NCBI GenBank assembly: GCA_947624945.1
Contig: CANQMJ010000009.1
Coordinates: forward strand, 1 to 30,216
Direction: 5' to 3'
Origin: an uncultured Clostridia bacterium
GTDB taxonomy: Bacteria; Bacillota; Clostridia; Oscillospirales; CAG-272
DNA: 30,216 nt
Shown here: positions 14,562 to 24,203 of the stretch, piece after piece
Layout: every line of letters begins with the position of its first letter
How positions within the stretch are numbered: the stretch's first letter is position 1
Notes under the pieces: generated by a model
Told to the model about the DNA's origin: nothing
What the model saw: the letters and a program-made list of their open reading frames with translations, nothing else
The model's database searches: none
Translations under genes and position numbers: made by a program

Positions 14562-15869
14562 ATGGCTGAAAATTACTTCATGAAAGAGGTTACATACCTC
14601 AAAGAGGTCATTCAGAATGCGAGCCGACTCAGAAATTTCGAGGAAGGTGCTGTTTCCGAGTTGATCTCGCAGGAAATAGAACGCCGTATCGAATGGGCCC
14701 GTTGCAACGATTCGGATCTCTATCGCTATTATCAGGGACTTTCTTTCAGAGAAAGAAATCTCCTGAAGTATACAGTATCCGAGTCTGTCGAAGGTCTCGG
14801 GATACTCGGCAAGATCATCATGGACCCGGATATCACGGAAGTCATGATAAACGGGCATGACACGATATTCGTCGAAAAAGCCGGTCACCTCACACGTCTC
14901 GATGAACATTTCGAAAGCAAAGAAGACTTGATGCGCATAGTGCAGAGACTTGTCAGCAGCATGGACAGAACTGTCGATGCAAGCAACCCTATAGTCGACG
15001 CGCGCCTCGAGGACGGATCGCGTGTGCATGTCGTATTTCCGCCCGTCGCGCTGGACGGCGCGACAGTGACGATCAGACGTTTTTCGAAAAATCCCATGAC
15101 GATCGAACGTCTGCTCGAGTATAAATCGATCACGCCGGAGGTCGCCGATTTTCTTGAAAAGGTCGTAAGATCAAGACACAATGTGTTTGTCTGCGGCGGT
15201 ACGGGCAGCGGTAAAACGACGTTTTTGAACGCACTGTCGAACTTCATACCGTCTTATGAGCGCGTCATTACGATCGAGGACTCGGCAGAACTTCAGATCA
15301 AGAATATCCCCAACATCGTCCGCATGGAAACAAAAAAAGCAAATTCCAAGGAAGCGAACGAGATAACGATCCGCGATCTTATCAAGGCGTCGCTCCGAAT
15401 GAGACCCGACCGCATTATCGTCGGCGAGGTGCGCGGAGAAGAAGCGCTCGATATGCTGCAGGCGATGAACACGGGTCACGACGGAAGCCTCTCTACCGGT
15501 CACGCGAACAGTCCTGCCGGAATGTTAAGCAGACTTGAGACAATGGTGCTCACCGGGAGCGCTGACCTTCCTCTCGAGGCTATAAAACAGCAGATAGCAT
15601 CCGCCGTCGATTACATCGTCCACCTGTCGAGGCTGCGCGATTTCTCACGCAAATGCATGGAGATAACGGAAGTCGTCGGATACGAAGACCATGAGATCAA
15701 GCTCAATCCCATCTACAAATTTGTTGAAGACAAGGAAAAGAGCACGCTGAAAAAGGTCGAGGGACAACTCGTAAGGACCAAAAATAAAATAAAGAAGCAA
15801 TCGAAATTCCTGCTTGCCGGGATCTATGATTTTTGGGATGGTGAAAGTGATGATGCCGCAGAGATTTAA
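14562..15869 (+). CDS. tadA: TadA/CpaF family pilus assembly ATPase
   Basis: This is the motor of the Tad/Flp system, a type II/IV secretion ATPase on the inner face of the membrane. The 435-residue protein has an N-terminal domain (about 1-150) and a RecA-like core. Walker A is GGTGSGKT (212-219), the Asp box is ITIEDSAELQ, and the Walker B region is DRIIVGEVRGEEALDMLQAM. The His box is STGHANSP. All are characteristic of CpaF. GGAGG is 6 bp before the ATG. Its 3' end overlaps tadB by about 20 bp, suggesting coupled translation of motor and platform proteins. Confidence 0.97.
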   Translation: MAENYFMKEVTYLKEVIQNASRLRNFEEGAVSELISQEIERRIEWARCNDSDLYRYYQGLSFRERNLLKYTVSESVEGLGILGKIIMDPDITEVMINGHDTIFVEKAGHLTRLDEHFESKEDLMRIVQRLVSSMDRTVDASNPIVDARLEDGSRVHVVFPPVALDGATVTIRRFSKNPMTIERLLEYKSITPEVADFLEKVVRSRHNVFVCGGTGSGKTTFLNALSNFIPSYERVITIEDSAELQIKNIPNIVRMETKKANSKEANEITIRDLIKASLRMRPDRIIVGEVRGEEALDMLQAMNTGHDGSLSTGHANSPAGMLSRLETMVLTGSADLPLEAIKQQIASAVDYIVHLSRLRDFSRKCMEITEVVGYEDHEIKLNPIYKFVEDKEKSTLKKVEGQLVRTKNKIKKQSKFLLAGIYDFWDGESDDAAEI

Positions 15870-16644
15870 CGACGCAGACAACCGAAAGGTCAGACTAAAA
15901 TATTACGAATGTAATATGACGAAAATGCAGCATATCGTCGCATATGTTGTATTTGCGATCGGCATTGGAGTGATATTTTACATTTATTATCGCGCATTGA
16001 TAGTCTCCGTTGTCGGCGGTCTCATCCTTGCCGTCTTTCAGGAGAAGAATTACTCAAAGTCCGTTATGAGAAAGCGCCAGAAAAAATTGAGGCTCCAGTT
16101 TAAGGAGTTCCTTGACGTAATAACGATATCGGTGAGCGGCGGCGCCGGACGTTCTATCGAGAACGCGGTAGAGGATTCACTTACCGAGCTTCGAATGATG
16201 TTCAACGAGGATTCCGATATCGTGCGTGAGATCGAGCTTATCGTCAACGACTACAAGCACGCCGGGATACCGATCGCGGACGGCTTCGCCGAGCTCGGCG
16301 AGAGAAGTGAGATAGACGATATCGTCAGCTTTGCGACCGTCTTCAAGACGATAGGCGGTAAGACGAGCGACTTCGACTATATCATCACGCAGACAAGGGA
16401 CATTATCAAAGACAAGGTCGAGATAACGATGGAGATCGAGACGAGCATTTCGTCCGCGAAGACAGAGGCATATATGATGCTTGTCCTTCCTCTCGTACTT
16501 ATAGTGATGATGTCTACCATGGGCAGCGACTTCATGAGTTCGCTGTTCACGACGCTGATAGGACGCGCAGCGGCTACCGTCGGTGTGATATGCACATTCG
16601 TTTCATATGTGATAGCGACGCGCGCGACCGAGATCGACGTGTAA
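15850..16644 (+). CDS. tadB: TadB-like inner-membrane platform protein
   Basis: This is a type II secretion F-domain protein, which couples the ATPase to pilin extrusion. Two hydrophobic stretches follow an N-terminal cytoplasmic segment, then the F-domain (LQFKEFLDVITISVSGGAG...) and two C-terminal transmembrane helices. The upstream start is uncertain. I use the ATG at 15850, with another ATG in the next codon. An ATG at 15838 and a TTG at 15814 are in frame but have no better ribosome site. It lies between tadA and tadC, as in other tad operons. Confidence 0.88.
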   Translation: MMPQRFNDADNRKVRLKYYECNMTKMQHIVAYVVFAIGIGVIFYIYYRALIVSVVGGLILAVFQEKNYSKSVMRKRQKKLRLQFKEFLDVITISVSGGAGRSIENAVEDSLTELRMMFNEDSDIVREIELIVNDYKHAGIPIADGFAELGERSEIDDIVSFATVFKTIGGKTSDFDYIITQTRDIIKDKVEITMEIETSISSAKTEAYMMLVLPLVLIVMMSTMGSDFMSSLFTTLIGRAAATVGVICTFVSYVIATRATEIDV

Positions 16645-16655
16645 AGGAGAGTGCA

Positions 16656-17747
16656 ATGCTTACTATCGTACTAATGGTGATAGCAACGGCGGCATCGGTG
16701 TACTTTTTGTTGGAGATGGGTCGTGCCGACAGGGATTCCGTCGCCGAGATAATCATGTCGAAGGCATGGAGCAATCGGTTTTCAAAGCAGACACTCGAGG
16801 AAAAAAGGTCGTCATATTTATGGAAAAATGAGAGATATCATCTCCATTCTCCGAAGACGGTTCAGAAAAAGCTGAAGTCGTGGGATAAGCAGATAGCAAA
16901 ATACAGCCAAAACGACGAAGCATATTCGAACGGCCGCACATTTTCACTGATTGACATCATACCGCTGTTCGGATATCAGTTCCTCGTCGATCTTAAAATA
17001 GACAGCAACAGCGATATACTGCGTTCGCTTGTAAGAAGCTGTGAGCATACGGGCTACAATGAGCTTGAACGCGACCGCGTAACGGTGGACAAGAAAAACT
17101 CGTTCATATACGCGTACTATGTTTTGGCGTCGCTGTTTTCATTCCTGTTTATAGGAATTATTCTGGCATGTTTTCTCGGCGTCGTTGTGATAGCGGCAGG
17201 GAACGAGATCGAGAGCGTCATAATGATAATGGCAGTCAGCTTTGCTGCTGCCGCTCTTTACGGATATATCCCGTATGAAAGTCTGCGTTCTTATGCGAAT
17301 AAGCGTCAGGATGAGCTCGATACGGAGTTCCCGAACGCTATCTCGAAAATAGCATTGCTCGTGACTGCCGGAATGAACATAACGAACGCGATAACGGAGA
17401 CGGCAAACAGCGGGGATTCACTCATATACCGTGAGCTTCGGTCGGTCGTCGGTGATCTCGGCAAAGCGTCGACGGTGCAGAGCGCATTTCAGCGTATGCA
17501 GTGCAGATGCGACAACAGATATCTCGATAAGATGGTGACCATCATAACGAAGAGCTATATCTTCGGTAACAGGGACCTGGCGGATGATCTCAAGGAGATC
17601 AACGACGAGTGCTGGCTTGACAAAAAGCACAACGCGCGCAGAATGGGCGAGCGTGTGCAGACCAAGCTTTTTATCCCGACGATGCTGATGTTTATCGGCG
17701 TCCTTGTTGTGATTATTATTCCTGCGATGTCCGGCTTCAATCTATAA
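16656..17747 (+). CDS. tadC: TadC-like inner-membrane platform protein
   Basis: This second F-domain platform protein has 363 residues. It has an N-terminal transmembrane helix, a long cytoplasmic part, a central hydrophobic pair (about 150-210), the F-domain (QDELDTEFPNAISKIALLVT) and a C-terminal helix (MLMFIGVLVVIIIPAMSG). The true start is the ATG at 16656 behind AAAGGAG (16643-16649), which overlaps the tadB stop codon; the longer upstream reading frame is not needed. TadB and TadC are expected to form the pair on which TadA acts. Confidence 0.88.
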   Translation: MLTIVLMVIATAASVYFLLEMGRADRDSVAEIIMSKAWSNRFSKQTLEEKRSSYLWKNERYHLHSPKTVQKKLKSWDKQIAKYSQNDEAYSNGRTFSLIDIIPLFGYQFLVDLKIDSNSDILRSLVRSCEHTGYNELERDRVTVDKKNSFIYAYYVLASLFSFLFIGIILACFLGVVVIAAGNEIESVIMIMAVSFAAAALYGYIPYESLRSYANKRQDELDTEFPNAISKIALLVTAGMNITNAITETANSGDSLIYRELRSVVGDLGKASTVQSAFQRMQCRCDNRYLDKMVTIITKSYIFGNRDLADDLKEINDECWLDKKHNARRMGERVQTKLFIPTMLMFIGVLVVIIIPAMSGFNL

Positions 17748-17796
17748 GACGTCAAAGGATGATAATAAGTTCGATCGCTTGAGAAAGGAGGTCAAT

Positions 17797-18030
17797 ATGA
17801 AACTTCTTAATCGCATTTATATAGGTGCTAAGAGCCGTATGATCAGGGCTTCCGAATCCGTAAAGGAATTTCTTGCTTCTGAAAGCGGTATCGACGGCAT
17901 AGTCGTGACGATCATCATACTGCTTATTGCTGTTCTGCTTATCGCAGTATTCTGGGGCAGACTTAAGGAATGGGTCAGCGGTATTATGGATCAGATCTTC
18001 GGTACATCTTTTGATACGGAAGGACTATAA
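17797..18030 (+). CDS. Flp1-like major pilin candidate
   Basis: This 77-residue protein has a positively charged leader, then SESG (Gly31) followed by a long hydrophobic helix (IDGIVVTIIILLIAVLLIAV) and a short polar tail. It resembles the Flp1-like small pilins of Firmicutes and is the likely major filament subunit. The classical Glu at +5 after the cleavage Gly is missing if cleavage is after Gly31. A very strong AAAGGAGG (17784-17791) 5 bp before the ATG, the best in the operon, fits a highly produced structural subunit. The 49-bp gap before it is the largest in the Tad section, though I see no promoter or processing hairpin. Confidence 0.8.
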   Translation: MKLLNRIYIGAKSRMIRASESVKEFLASESGIDGIVVTIIILLIAVLLIAVFWGRLKEWVSGIMDQIFGTSFDTEGL

Positions 18031-18067
18031 CAGATTTCTAAGACTGAACGAGCGGAGAGGGACAGAT

Positions 18068-18727
18068 ATGAGAGTGCATAATGATAAAAGTGAAAAAGGC
18101 GAGATCGAGGTTGAAGCCACCATCATTTTGCCGATCGCTATTTTGAGCATTATACTGCTTCTCTATTTGTCCCTCTTTTTGTTCCAGAGAGCTAACCTTC
18201 AGGCGTGCCTTGAAACTTCGGTCATATACTACAAGAATTCTGTGACCGACACTTACGTCAAAAGAAATGATACCGTAAGCTATGACAACAACGATAAAAG
18301 CCACGTGGGTAAGGGAAACACCTATTCGGCAGAGTCACCGCTTTTCCCGTACCGCGGCATATTTGACAGCGGCGAATATAATTCACAGGAAGAATTTGAA
18401 AAGTATTTCGATTCCGTCGCCGGAAGAATGCTTTTCGGCGAACCGGACGTCAGTATCGAATATTCAAACTACGTGCTGCTGCGGCAGTTTGAAGTGACGG
18501 CGACACAAACGGTGTCGTCGCCTGTCGATTTCAGTATACTCGGGATCGGCAACGAATATAAGGTCTCCGCCACGGCACGCGTATCTGTGGTCGACCACGA
18601 TGCGCTTATACGTAACGCAGATTTCGCCATCGATCTGCTTGAGGATACAAAGCTCGGCGAGATGGCAAAAAACTTCGCGTCAAAGGTCGGCGAAGTATAT
18701 AACAAGATAAAGGATATGCTGAAATAA
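18068..18727 (+). CDS. TadE-like pseudopilin
   Basis: The 219-residue protein has a short leader ending at Gly11 followed by EIEVE (Glu16 at +5), the G-xxxx-E prepilin cleavage signature. A hydrophobic helix (ATIILPIAILSIILLLYLSL) and an exported soluble domain follow. This is the TadE layout: minor pilins cleaved by the A24 peptidase encoded downstream. GGAGAGG precedes the ATG at 18068; reading-frame extension upstream is spurious. Confidence 0.85.
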   Translation: MRVHNDKSEKGEIEVEATIILPIAILSIILLLYLSLFLFQRANLQACLETSVIYYKNSVTDTYVKRNDTVSYDNNDKSHVGKGNTYSAESPLFPYRGIFDSGEYNSQEEFEKYFDSVAGRMLFGEPDVSIEYSNYVLLRQFEVTATQTVSSPVDFSILGIGNEYKVSATARVSVVDHDALIRNADFAIDLLEDTKLGEMAKNFASKVGEVYNKIKDMLK

Positions 18728-18728
18728 C

Positions 18729-21305
18729 ATGAAGCATATTGAAATAAATCGACGGGGTCAGCACAAGATGAGAAAAACGACCGATAAAAGAGCACATAAG
18801 AGGGCAAAGACCGCTCTTGAACGTGAACATGGCGTTATAACAGTATTTGTGACGCTGATGATGGTCCCGGTCGTCGTAATAACGAGTTTGATGGTGGACG
18901 CTGCGAGGATCAAGCTGTACAGCTCGCAGGCGATCATGGCGGCCGATTCTTACGGCGACGCAATACTAAGCGAATACGACAATCTCTTAAAGGAGCTGTA
19001 CGGGCTGTTTTCCGTCACGCAGAATGAGCAGGGACTTGAGGAAATAAAAAAATTCTCCGAATATGCAGGATATTCATTCGACCCCACGGGCGGCGGGAAA
19101 TCGCTTTCCGGCTTTATGCCGTATAAGAATGCGGACGTTCAGCTTTCATATGAGCCCGTCAGCGGTGCCAGCCTCAGCAACAACAATGTGTTTCAGACTC
19201 AGATCGGCGACTTCATGAAATACAGGGTCATCGGACAGCTTGCCGATATGCCTGATTTTTTCTCAAGTATCAGCAGCATGAAAACTATAGAGTCCGACAG
19301 ACGTGTTTCCGAGCTCTATACGGATATTTCGGAAAACAGTCAGGAAATACTTGAGCTTATCGGACATTACTACGAACAGCTTAAAATTCTCAAAGACTAC
19401 CCGAAATATCTCGACGGCAGAGTCAGTGATTTCGGCGCATACAGCGATGCACTGTTTGACATCGTCAAAAGTGACGAATACGCAAAATATGTAAATTACA
19501 AGAACAACAAAAGCGCAATAGATGCAGCAGTCAAGAAACTTGAAAGAATAACGAACGATTCGGACAGTAAAGAGGAATGGACGGCGGAAGATCAGGAGCT
19601 GTACGATCAGTACGTCGACGAAAGCGAGTACAAAAAATCGGTAGATAATGCTATCTTTAACATAAGAAGAAACGCCGTTGACGATTCACGCGGCGGTACT
19701 GCCATTAATTTCGACAACGTAAAAAGGACGATCGACGCCCTCGGAGTTTTAAGCGGTCAGCTTGAAGAAACGCTTTCAAATCTGCATACACAGATCGAAA
19801 AACTGAAAGGTGAACTTGATTCATGCAACGAGGACATGGCGGATAATATAAGATCGGAGATAAGCGATCTTGAAAAAATAGCCGACATGGAGCATGATTT
19901 CAAAGAGACATACGAGCTTGTCGCAGGCAACGTCTCGAAAAACGATGATAACAAGACCCGTCTTCACGATCAGCTCGGCAATCTCGACAAGGTCAGGGAC
20001 AGGATCAAGAGCGGTACTATGCCCGTCGAAAAAAGCGACCGCGGGATCAGCGGCAGAAATGTGTCTATTGATTGGCTCAGGGGAGATGAGTTAGACCATA
20101 GCTTAGCCTGGACCGATTTTATGGACACGAAGAGTCAGTTTTACAATGATTTGAAGCAGCTTTGCGAGTCCGGAGGAGACGGCACAAAGGGCGACAAGGA
20201 TAAAGGCGATAAAGAAGTAAAAAGAGCGAACGAAAAGACGGAGCAATATAAAAAGGAGCTTGAAAAGGATGATGCTCCCGCGGGTTTGAGAAGCATAACG
20301 CCCGGGCTTGCGTCTCAGCTCCGGAGAAACTATGATCCCGGAAGTGAAGTTCCGAGCGTATTTGATAATTTCGGCAGCGGGATATCACTTGAGGCTTTCA
20401 CAAAAAGCGCGACGACCGCAGTCGACAAATTTCTTGTTACAATGTATGATTTCGGCATGTTTTCAAGCAGAGTTACTAACATTCAGCCTGCAAAAGATGC
20501 CGAGACGAACGGCGAGGATCCCGATTACAAGGATAAGAGTCTGACGAAATACGATAAGAGCACGGACATCAACTACCTCTACCGTGCCGAGCTCGAATAT
20601 ATCTACGGCGGTCACACCGATTCGAAAAGTAATTTGAACGATGTACGCAACACGATCTGCTTTATTCGATCGATATTGAATTTCACGTCGTCGTTCACGA
20701 TAGATGAAGTCAACAGCGCGATAAATGCTATCGCCGACGCTGCGGCATCGGCTGTCGCGGCTACGGGAGTAGGCGCACCGGCCGCGCCGCTTGTGAGAGT
20801 TGCCGTCAGCGGAGCGCTCAGACTTGCGTTTGCGGCATGTGAAACTGCGGCTGATTGGAAAACACTCACGGAAAAACGCGGTGTTGTCACACTCTTGAAA
20901 ACGAAGATCGATCAGGTCGAATCCGTGAACGGACTTGCGGACCTTTTGAACCTTGACGTTCAGACTAAGGCAAACAAGGACAAAGAGGCGGCGTTTTCAT
21001 ACGAAAATTATGTGTTTTTGCTGCTGCTGATTTTCGTCGGCAACAACGATATGCTGGACAGGACCGGCGACCTTGTCACATTGAATGTCAATCAGGCATG
21101 TAACAGCGGTGATGCGCTTGAAACGCTTGATTTTAAGATAAGCGACACTGTCACAGCCGTAAAGACAACATGCAAAGTCAAGATGGATTTCGTCGTTCTG
21201 CCGGATAATTTCGCAAAGATGTATTTGTCCGGTACGGATACGGAAGTTATGATAAGCAATCTTGAAGACACATATCTCGGCTATTCGATAATTCGAGGAT
21301 ATTAA
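18729..21305 (+). CDS. Large TadG-like membrane-anchored protein (DUF5702 type)
   Basis: This 858-residue protein has a basic N-terminus, then HGVITVFVTLMMVPVVVITS as a single transmembrane or pseudopilin helix (about 34-56), and VDAARIKLYSSQAIMAADSY immediately after it. From memory this N-terminus matches the clostridial DUF5702/TadG-like family found in Tad loci. The rest is long, charged and helical, with coiled-coil stretches (about 255-410) and a Lys/Asp-rich segment (about 475-515). An Ala-rich stretch (about 655-705) follows, and the C-terminus is beta-rich. There is a Gly before the helix but no Glu at +5. The first ATG is 1 bp after the tadE stop codon; the ATG at 18768 is an alternative. 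It is probably a minor surface or anchoring component. Confidence 0.8.
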   Translation: MKHIEINRRGQHKMRKTTDKRAHKRAKTALEREHGVITVFVTLMMVPVVVITSLMVDAARIKLYSSQAIMAADSYGDAILSEYDNLLKELYGLFSVTQNEQGLEEIKKFSEYAGYSFDPTGGGKSLSGFMPYKNADVQLSYEPVSGASLSNNNVFQTQIGDFMKYRVIGQLADMPDFFSSISSMKTIESDRRVSELYTDISENSQEILELIGHYYEQLKILKDYPKYLDGRVSDFGAYSDALFDIVKSDEYAKYVNYKNNKSAIDAAVKKLERITNDSDSKEEWTAEDQELYDQYVDESEYKKSVDNAIFNIRRNAVDDSRGGTAINFDNVKRTIDALGVLSGQLEETLSNLHTQIEKLKGELDSCNEDMADNIRSEISDLEKIADMEHDFKETYELVAGNVSKNDDNKTRLHDQLGNLDKVRDRIKSGTMPVEKSDRGISGRNVSIDWLRGDELDHSLAWTDFMDTKSQFYNDLKQLCESGGDGTKGDKDKGDKEVKRANEKTEQYKKELEKDDAPAGLRSITPGLASQLRRNYDPGSEVPSVFDNFGSGISLEAFTKSATTAVDKFLVTMYDFGMFSSRVTNIQPAKDAETNGEDPDYKDKSLTKYDKSTDINYLYRAELEYIYGGHTDSKSNLNDVRNTICFIRSILNFTSSFTIDEVNSAINAIADAAASAVAATGVGAPAAPLVRVAVSGALRLAFAACETAADWKTLTEKRGVVTLLKTKIDQVESVNGLADLLNLDVQTKANKDKEAAFSYENYVFLLLLIFVGNNDMLDRTGDLVTLNVNQACNSGDALETLDFKISDTVTAVKTTCKVKMDFVVLPDNFAKMYLSGTDTEVMISNLEDTYLGYSIIRGY

Positions 21306-21330
21306 TCCTGCCCGGAGGAAATGCTGAATA

Positions 21331-22140
21331 ATGGATCATGACGAAAAAAATAATCAGGACGGACTGATAACAGTCGAGGCCATACTGTCGCTCGTACCGT
21401 TTATCATCGCTATCCTCGGCATTATATCGTTTATCAACATCTATATGGTGCATAACAAGGTCCAATATGCGCTGCATCAGATGGGAGCCGAACTCAGCGG
21501 GTACACATATTTTTACGAAGCGCTCGGGCTTCGCTCGGCGAATACACAGTTTGACAATGACGTCCATGAAAATACGCAGAACATCACGACCGCGATGGAT
21601 CAGCTTGACGAATTCATGACGCAGGTAGGCGAATTCGAGGACAGTTATCACGAAGTGAAAAACGGCGATGTAACTGCGCTTGAGAATGTGTATACAAACG
21701 GTCAAAACGTATACGAGAGCGGTAAAAACCTTGCCGGAACCGGAAGCAAGTTCATAAGAGACCCGAAGATGCTTTTGCGTGAGCTTATCTACTTTGCCGC
21801 CGGAAAGGGCGTGGATTCATTCAAGACTTTTCTCGTCGGCACGGCGGCGAAGCCGCTGATGAATGCATATCTGGACGAGTCGTTCGCCGATTTCGGCGGT
21901 GCGACCGCAGACGAATATCTCCGCCGCTTCGGAGTGAAGAACGGGATAGACGGGATGTCCTTTGACAACAGCACGATGTTTACGGCGGAGGACAATCACA
22001 GGACTATCGATATCGTGGTCGAATACAAGATAGAAATATACATATTGAAGCTGTTTTTCAAGGATCCGACGATAACGGTCGTTCAGCGATGCGTAATTCC
22101 GGCGTGGCTTGACGGAGACGGCGTCAAATACTCAAAATAA
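21331..22140 (+). CDS. Second TadE/TadF-like pseudopilin
   Basis: The 269-residue protein carries Gly11 followed by LITVE (Glu16 at +5), an exact G-xxxx-E processing site. A hydrophobic helix (SLVPFIIAILGIISFINIYM) and an exported domain follow. It parallels the TadE protein upstream, so the locus has two peptidase-processed minor pilins, like the TadE/TadF pair of Proteobacteria. GGAGG lies about 12 bp before the ATG. Confidence 0.82.
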   Translation: MDHDEKNNQDGLITVEAILSLVPFIIAILGIISFINIYMVHNKVQYALHQMGAELSGYTYFYEALGLRSANTQFDNDVHENTQNITTAMDQLDEFMTQVGEFEDSYHEVKNGDVTALENVYTNGQNVYESGKNLAGTGSKFIRDPKMLLRELIYFAAGKGVDSFKTFLVGTAAKPLMNAYLDESFADFGGATADEYLRRFGVKNGIDGMSFDNSTMFTAEDNHRTIDIVVEYKIEIYILKLFFKDPTITVVQRCVIPAWLDGDGVKYSK

Positions 22141-22154
22141 CGGAGGACGCAGCT

Positions 22155-22814
22155 TTGAAGCCGATATTGACGCTGACGGTCTCGCTTCTGTTTTTGCCGT
22201 TGGCGTATTGGGGAATGATGGTCTTTCTGCGGCCGTCATTTAAGGATGAAAAAAATAAAACCGGCAGCCTTGCATTGACGCCGGCAGGGGCGTTGGTTGC
22301 CGCAGTATCCGAGCTTGCGCTCGTCAGGGTGTGGTTTGCCCGTGGGAGATGCGATTATACCGACATGATGTTCATACTGATCGTAATAATGCTGACGGCG
22401 ATGTCGGTATTCTGTATCACGGACCTGTATGAACGTATCGTTCCGAATAAGCTGCTTTTGATACTTCTGATGCTGTACGTTATAACGTTGGGTTTATTCG
22501 GCGTATACGATATGAGTATACTGATAGAAACGCTTCCGTCGATAATCCTCGGATTCATATTCTGCGCCGCCTCGTTCGGGCTTGCGTATCTTCTCGCTCA
22601 TAAAAATCTCGGAGCGGGAGACGTAAAGCTGTCGCTTGTGATGGGACTGTATCTTACAGGTGAATATGTGGTCGGTGCCGTCATGTACGGGTGTATTGTC
22701 GGAGCTTTGTTCGGAATAGTTCAGCTGATACGAAAAAAAATGACGCGTAAAGACTTGATGCCATTTGTACCGTTTTTGTATATCGGGCTGATAATAAGAT
22801 GCTTTATAGGATAG
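22155..22814 (+). CDS. A24-family prepilin peptidase (TadV/CpaA-like)
   Basis: This polytopic aspartic protease removes the leader of Flp and TadE-type prepilins. The two catalytic Asp motifs are visible: Asp90 in ITDLYERIVPN and Asp156 in the GAGDVKL motif. Several transmembrane helices surround them. At 219 residues it lacks the N-terminal CxxC/CxxC methylase-type domain of full PilD enzymes; a separate protein with that domain is encoded at 26494-26958. It begins with TTG, well supported by CGGAGGAC 8 bp upstream; no better ATG exists in frame. Confidence 0.9.
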   Translation: MKPILTLTVSLLFLPLAYWGMMVFLRPSFKDEKNKTGSLALTPAGALVAAVSELALVRVWFARGRCDYTDMMFILIVIMLTAMSVFCITDLYERIVPNKLLLILLMLYVITLGLFGVYDMSILIETLPSIILGFIFCAASFGLAYLLAHKNLGAGDVKLSLVMGLYLTGEYVVGAVMYGCIVGALFGIVQLIRKKMTRKDLMPFVPFLYIGLIIRCFIG

Positions 22815-22823
22815 GGGGCAGAT

Positions 22824-24170
22824 ATGGCAAAGAAAAAAAATCTTGTAGCAAGAACAAAAAGCAACCTGACGCTGCTGCTCGTCGCCATAATCGCCGTCGG
22901 GTGGATATTGACGCTGTCGACGATTATGTCGGAGGATGTGGTCTCCGCGCAGAATGAAATGATAGAGGCGGCAAGGAAATATGCCGAGGACGGACTGTAT
23001 GTAAAGGCAGCGAGGCAGTATCTGTCAGCTCTCGGCGCATATAAGACGGAAAACAATTTCAAGTACCAGACAGAGCTTTTAGACGTATACCGCAGCGCGG
23101 AAATGACAGACGAGTATTATTCGCTGATAGATTCGCGCATAAGCGAAGGAACTGCTCCGGCTGAGGAATACATCGAAAGAGCTCAACAGTATACAGACCG
23201 AGGCTCCGAATCATCGGCGATAAATGTGCTGAAATCGGGACTTGAGAAATACGCCGACAACACTGAGATCAGAGACTTTTACGAATCGCTGTCATATATA
23301 AACACATATACGAGCAGTACATGCGCAGAGCTTTCCGTACCGAACAGCGACTGGTATGTTCCGGCATTCGACGGCGAAAAGTGGGGCTACATAAACGTCA
23401 AGGGAAAGACCGTGCTCGATTTTGTATACGATGAGGCGATGCCGTTTTCGGGCAGCTATGCCGTTGTCAAGCTTGACGGGCAGTATATAACCGTCGACAA
23501 AAACGGACGTAAAAATTCGATAGACAAGATCGGTCTTGACAGCGTCAAGTCGATGGTCGGCAACCGCATCGTCGGCATAAAGGACGGCAGGTGCGGTATA
23601 TACAATATAGATTTTAAGCTGCTTTCCGGCGACGAATCGTACGAAGACGCCGTTTTAAGCGACAACGGGATCATCGCGGTGCGGAAAAACGGCAAGTGGG
23701 CGCTTATAGGTTCTGATCTGAAAGCAATAACCGATTATATCTTTACCGATATTGCCGTCAACAGCCGCGGACAGCTCTTTAACGGCAGCCGTGCCGTAGC
23801 AGCCGACGAAAAGGGATATTTCCTCATCAATAACGAAGGGAAGGCATACTACGACAATATTCGCTTTGCGGACGCAAAAGGCTTTGAGGGCGGATATTAT
23901 GCGGTGTCTGACGGATCGGGAAAATGGGGATTTGCAGGACTTAAGGGAGAACTCATACTCGATTATCAGTACGATGATGCGCGCTCGTTCTCGAACCGCC
24001 TTGCCGCTGTGAAGATCGGCGACGTGTGGGGATACGTCAACATGTACGGTACGGTCCAGATCGAGCCGCAGTTCACGGATGCGAACATATTCATAGAAGG
24101 TTCCGCGCTGGCAAAGAGCGCAGACGGAACATACAAAATACTGACGCTGAAGTATTACAGCTTGTTCTGA
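22824..24170 (+). CDS. Membrane-anchored TPR and WG-repeat protein
   Basis: This 448-residue protein has an N-terminal transmembrane helix (about 15-34), two or three TPR-like helix pairs (about 40-150) and then WG repeats. Recognisable units are EKWGYINVKGKTVLDFVYDE, GKWALIGSDLKAITDYIFTD, GKWGFAGLKGELILDYQYDD and DVWGYVNMYGTVQIEPQFTD. WG repeats form surface beta-structures of unknown ligand. The layout (anchor, TPR, beta-repeats) parallels the RCC1-like protein at 12041, suggesting related roles outside the membrane. A run of G precedes the ATG. Confidence 0.87.
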   Translation: MAKKKNLVARTKSNLTLLLVAIIAVGWILTLSTIMSEDVVSAQNEMIEAARKYAEDGLYVKAARQYLSALGAYKTENNFKYQTELLDVYRSAEMTDEYYSLIDSRISEGTAPAEEYIERAQQYTDRGSESSAINVLKSGLEKYADNTEIRDFYESLSYINTYTSSTCAELSVPNSDWYVPAFDGEKWGYINVKGKTVLDFVYDEAMPFSGSYAVVKLDGQYITVDKNGRKNSIDKIGLDSVKSMVGNRIVGIKDGRCGIYNIDFKLLSGDESYEDAVLSDNGIIAVRKNGKWALIGSDLKAITDYIFTDIAVNSRGQLFNGSRAVAADEKGYFLINNEGKAYYDNIRFADAKGFEGGYYAVSDGSGKWGFAGLKGELILDYQYDDARSFSNRLAAVKIGDVWGYVNMYGTVQIEPQFTDANIFIEGSALAKSADGTYKILTLKYYSLF

Positions 24171-24203
24171 TTTATAAAAGAAATAGGATAAGGAGACAAA
24201 AAT

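Noticed and set aside
16590..16655. Upstream-extended start of tadC
   Set aside because: The ATG at 16656 has an ideal AAAGGAG, and the extension lies inside the end of tadB without a ribosome site.
17927..18067. Upstream-extended start of the first TadE-like gene
   Set aside because: The extension overlaps the Flp1-like gene; the ATG at 18068 has GGAGAGG and gives a proper prepilin leader.
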